Assembly: GCA_021531615.1 (NCBI GenBank)
Contig: JADYUE010000025.1
Location: 1-32,982, forward strand
Reading direction: 5' to 3'
Origin: Fusobacterium varium
GTDB taxonomy: Bacteria; Fusobacteriota; Fusobacteriia; Fusobacteriales; Fusobacteriaceae
Length of the DNA: 32,982 nt
Both the position numbers and the translations under genes were made by a program. The first letter of the stretch is position 1, and every line of letters begins with the position of its first letter. Below the pieces are notes generated by a model. It was not told the origin of the DNA. It ran no database searches and worked only from the letters and a program-made list of their open reading frames with translations. Positions 31,972 to 32,982 of the stretch are shown here, one piece after another.

Positions 31972-31981
31972 TTTAACTCCT

Positions 31982-32905
31982 TTATTTCAATCTGTAAGTT
32001 TTTATTCCTTTGTAAAGGATACAGTTTATTTTTTCATCATTTTCTAATTTATCAAAGATGTTGTATTCAAGTTTTTCTTTTCTTGATTCTAAAAAGCTAT
32101 TGATTTCAAATTGGTTCATAGGGTGACGTCTAATTATATTAAGAATAGCCTCATAAGAATCTTCAATTTCACTGAAAAACTCTCCAGAACTTAGCATATC
32201 AATAGAAATTCCTCCAAGTTCTTCAACAGCATATTTCATCTCCTCTTGAGAGACAACTTTTACAAAATTTTCAGCAGGGGGTCTTACAGGAGTATTTAAA
32301 TATACTTTGTCATATTTTATTTTTTTTAAAATTTCTTTAAAATGTTCAATTGAATTTTTATCACAGTTTATTCCTGATATAAGCATTATTTCAAGTAGTA
32401 ATTGCCCTTTGTACTCCTTTGAAAACTCAATTAATCCCTCAAGTTCATCTTTAAAGTGGATAGTTCCTAGAGGTCTATCAATTTTTTTTGCTGTTTCTTC
32501 ATTATAACCATCTATTGAAGGTAGTACAATATCAGCATTCATTAACTCATCTCTTACCTCTTTTGAACTGAGTAGAGCTCCATTTGTAATAACAGCAACA
32601 GGTTTATCAGAGATTTTTTTAACTTCTTTAATTAATTCACCAAGTTTTGAGTAGAGAGTAGGTTCACCTTCCCCAACAATAGTTATAACATCAAAATCAA
32701 AAGTTTCTTTTAAGTATTGTTTAAATTCGTTGATAATATCTTCTAAAGGAAAAAATTCTTTTCTTTCTCCAGTCATTTTATCTGTTCTACCTAATTGGCA
32801 GTAGATACATGAATAATTACAAGTTTTACGAGGAATAGGACTTATTCCTAAAGATTTTCCCAATCTTCTAGATGGGACAGGTCCAAAAATGTATTTTAAC
32901 TCCAT
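31982..32905 (-). CDS. radical SAM protein
   Basis: A 307-residue radical SAM enzyme. The [4Fe-4S] motif is CNYSCIYC with Cys29, Cys33 and Cys36, preceded by GPVPSRRLGKSLGI, a block common in the family annotated radical SAM with wyosine-type domain. VGEGEPTLYSKLGELI is the SAM-contacting GEPT-type motif, followed by NGALL. The last 80 residues (from about 225) look like a separate small helical region with a winged-helix feel (HPMNQFEINSFLESRKEKLEYNI). The substrate is unknown. It has no ribosome-binding site; its ATG overlaps the stop of the upstream gene (ATGGAGTTAA), so translation is likely coupled. Confidence 0.88.
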   Translation of the reverse strand: MELKYIFGPVPSRRLGKSLGISPIPRKTCNYSCIYCQLGRTDKMTGERKEFFPLEDIINEFKQYLKETFDFDVITIVGEGEPTLYSKLGELIKEVKKISDKPVAVITNGALLSSKEVRDELMNADIVLPSIDGYNEETAKKIDRPLGTIHFKDELEGLIEFSKEYKGQLLLEIMLISGINCDKNSIEHFKEILKKIKYDKVYLNTPVRPPAENFVKVVSQEEMKYAVEELGGISIDMLSSGEFFSEIEDSYEAILNIIRRHPMNQFEINSFLESRKEKLEYNIFDKLENDEKINCILYKGIKTYRLK

Positions 32906-32982
32906 ATTAATGATGCCGTTGCCAAAAATCTATAAAAATATAGAAATTTGTTTATTTCCTTCTTCATAGAATCCGATTTTGC
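32896..32982 (-). CDS. 3' end of a gene leaving the right edge
   Basis: An open frame on the minus strand enters at the window edge and stops at TAA 32898-32896, giving at least 28 residues (last ones RFLATASLIWS). It overlaps the start of the radical SAM gene by 10 nt. A possible internal ATG (KKEINKFLYFYR follows) lacks a ribosome-binding site, so this is likely the C-terminus of a longer protein. The family cannot be told. Confidence 0.6.
   Translation of the reverse strand, partial: AKSDSMKKEINKFLYFYRFLATASLIWS

Overview
The window is a low-GC, AT-rich chromosomal segment whose gene content points to Fusobacterium. The strongest marker is a FomA-family porin (16637-17752), a lineage-typical outer-membrane protein ending in aromatic Phe. 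A TolC/MFP/RND efflux set, a glutamate-based amino-acid metabolism (GdhA plus an NfnAB-like fusion) and AT-ending codons fit. The species cannot be fixed from the sequence alone.

Layout. 1-2148: a minus-strand group of two tandem TtcA-like PP-loop tRNA thiolases and a YccF membrane protein, with a possible gene start leaving the left edge. 2278-2580: a divergent small winged-helix protein with a cysteine cluster (FeoC-like). 2578-2875: a 298-bp inverted-repeat hairpin element inserted between that gene and its terminator. 3002-4419: rmlC-rmlD. 4533-9858: a long same-strand run with the four nucleotide-loop genes of cobalamin synthesis (cobU, cobS, cobC, cobT), then radC, a RicT/YaaT (PSP1) protein and a YabB/TrmN6-like methyltransferase; an ankyrin protein follows at 9934-10362. 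10466-11842: an AlkD-like DNA glycosylase and a CatA-type acetyltransferase. 11936-12256: a compact unannotated unit with a near-consensus promoter, a highly structured about 140-nt leader whose 15-bp closing stem covers part of the ribosome-binding site, a 36-residue membrane peptide, and a UACG-tetraloop terminator. 12254-16164: a divergent Orn/Lys/Arg decarboxylase and basic amino acid/polyamine antiporter, a classic acid-resistance/polyamine pair. 16165-18151: long regulatory regions around fomA. 18155-24798: tetR-tolC-MFP-RND-PG0541-family efflux operon with two matching palindromic operators at its promoter. 24869-25376: a 508-bp composite of the same hairpin repeat family, with 14-bp perfect terminal inverted repeats. 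25425-26211: a secreted FMN-binding protein and a secreted TSCPD-domain protein. 26483-30194: gdhA and a single-chain NfnA-NfnB fusion. 30244-32905: ZupT-like metal transporter, pyridoxamine kinase and a radical SAM protein that overlaps the tail of a gene leaving the right edge.

The two most novel items are the structured-leader/36-residue peptide unit (11936-12256) and the hairpin repeat family (2578-2875, 24869-25376). In the latter, stem sequences change in a compensating way while the apical loop is kept, which is the signature of selection on a folded nucleic acid or of a non-autonomous mobile element. All functional statements rest on reading motifs by eye; no database search was run.
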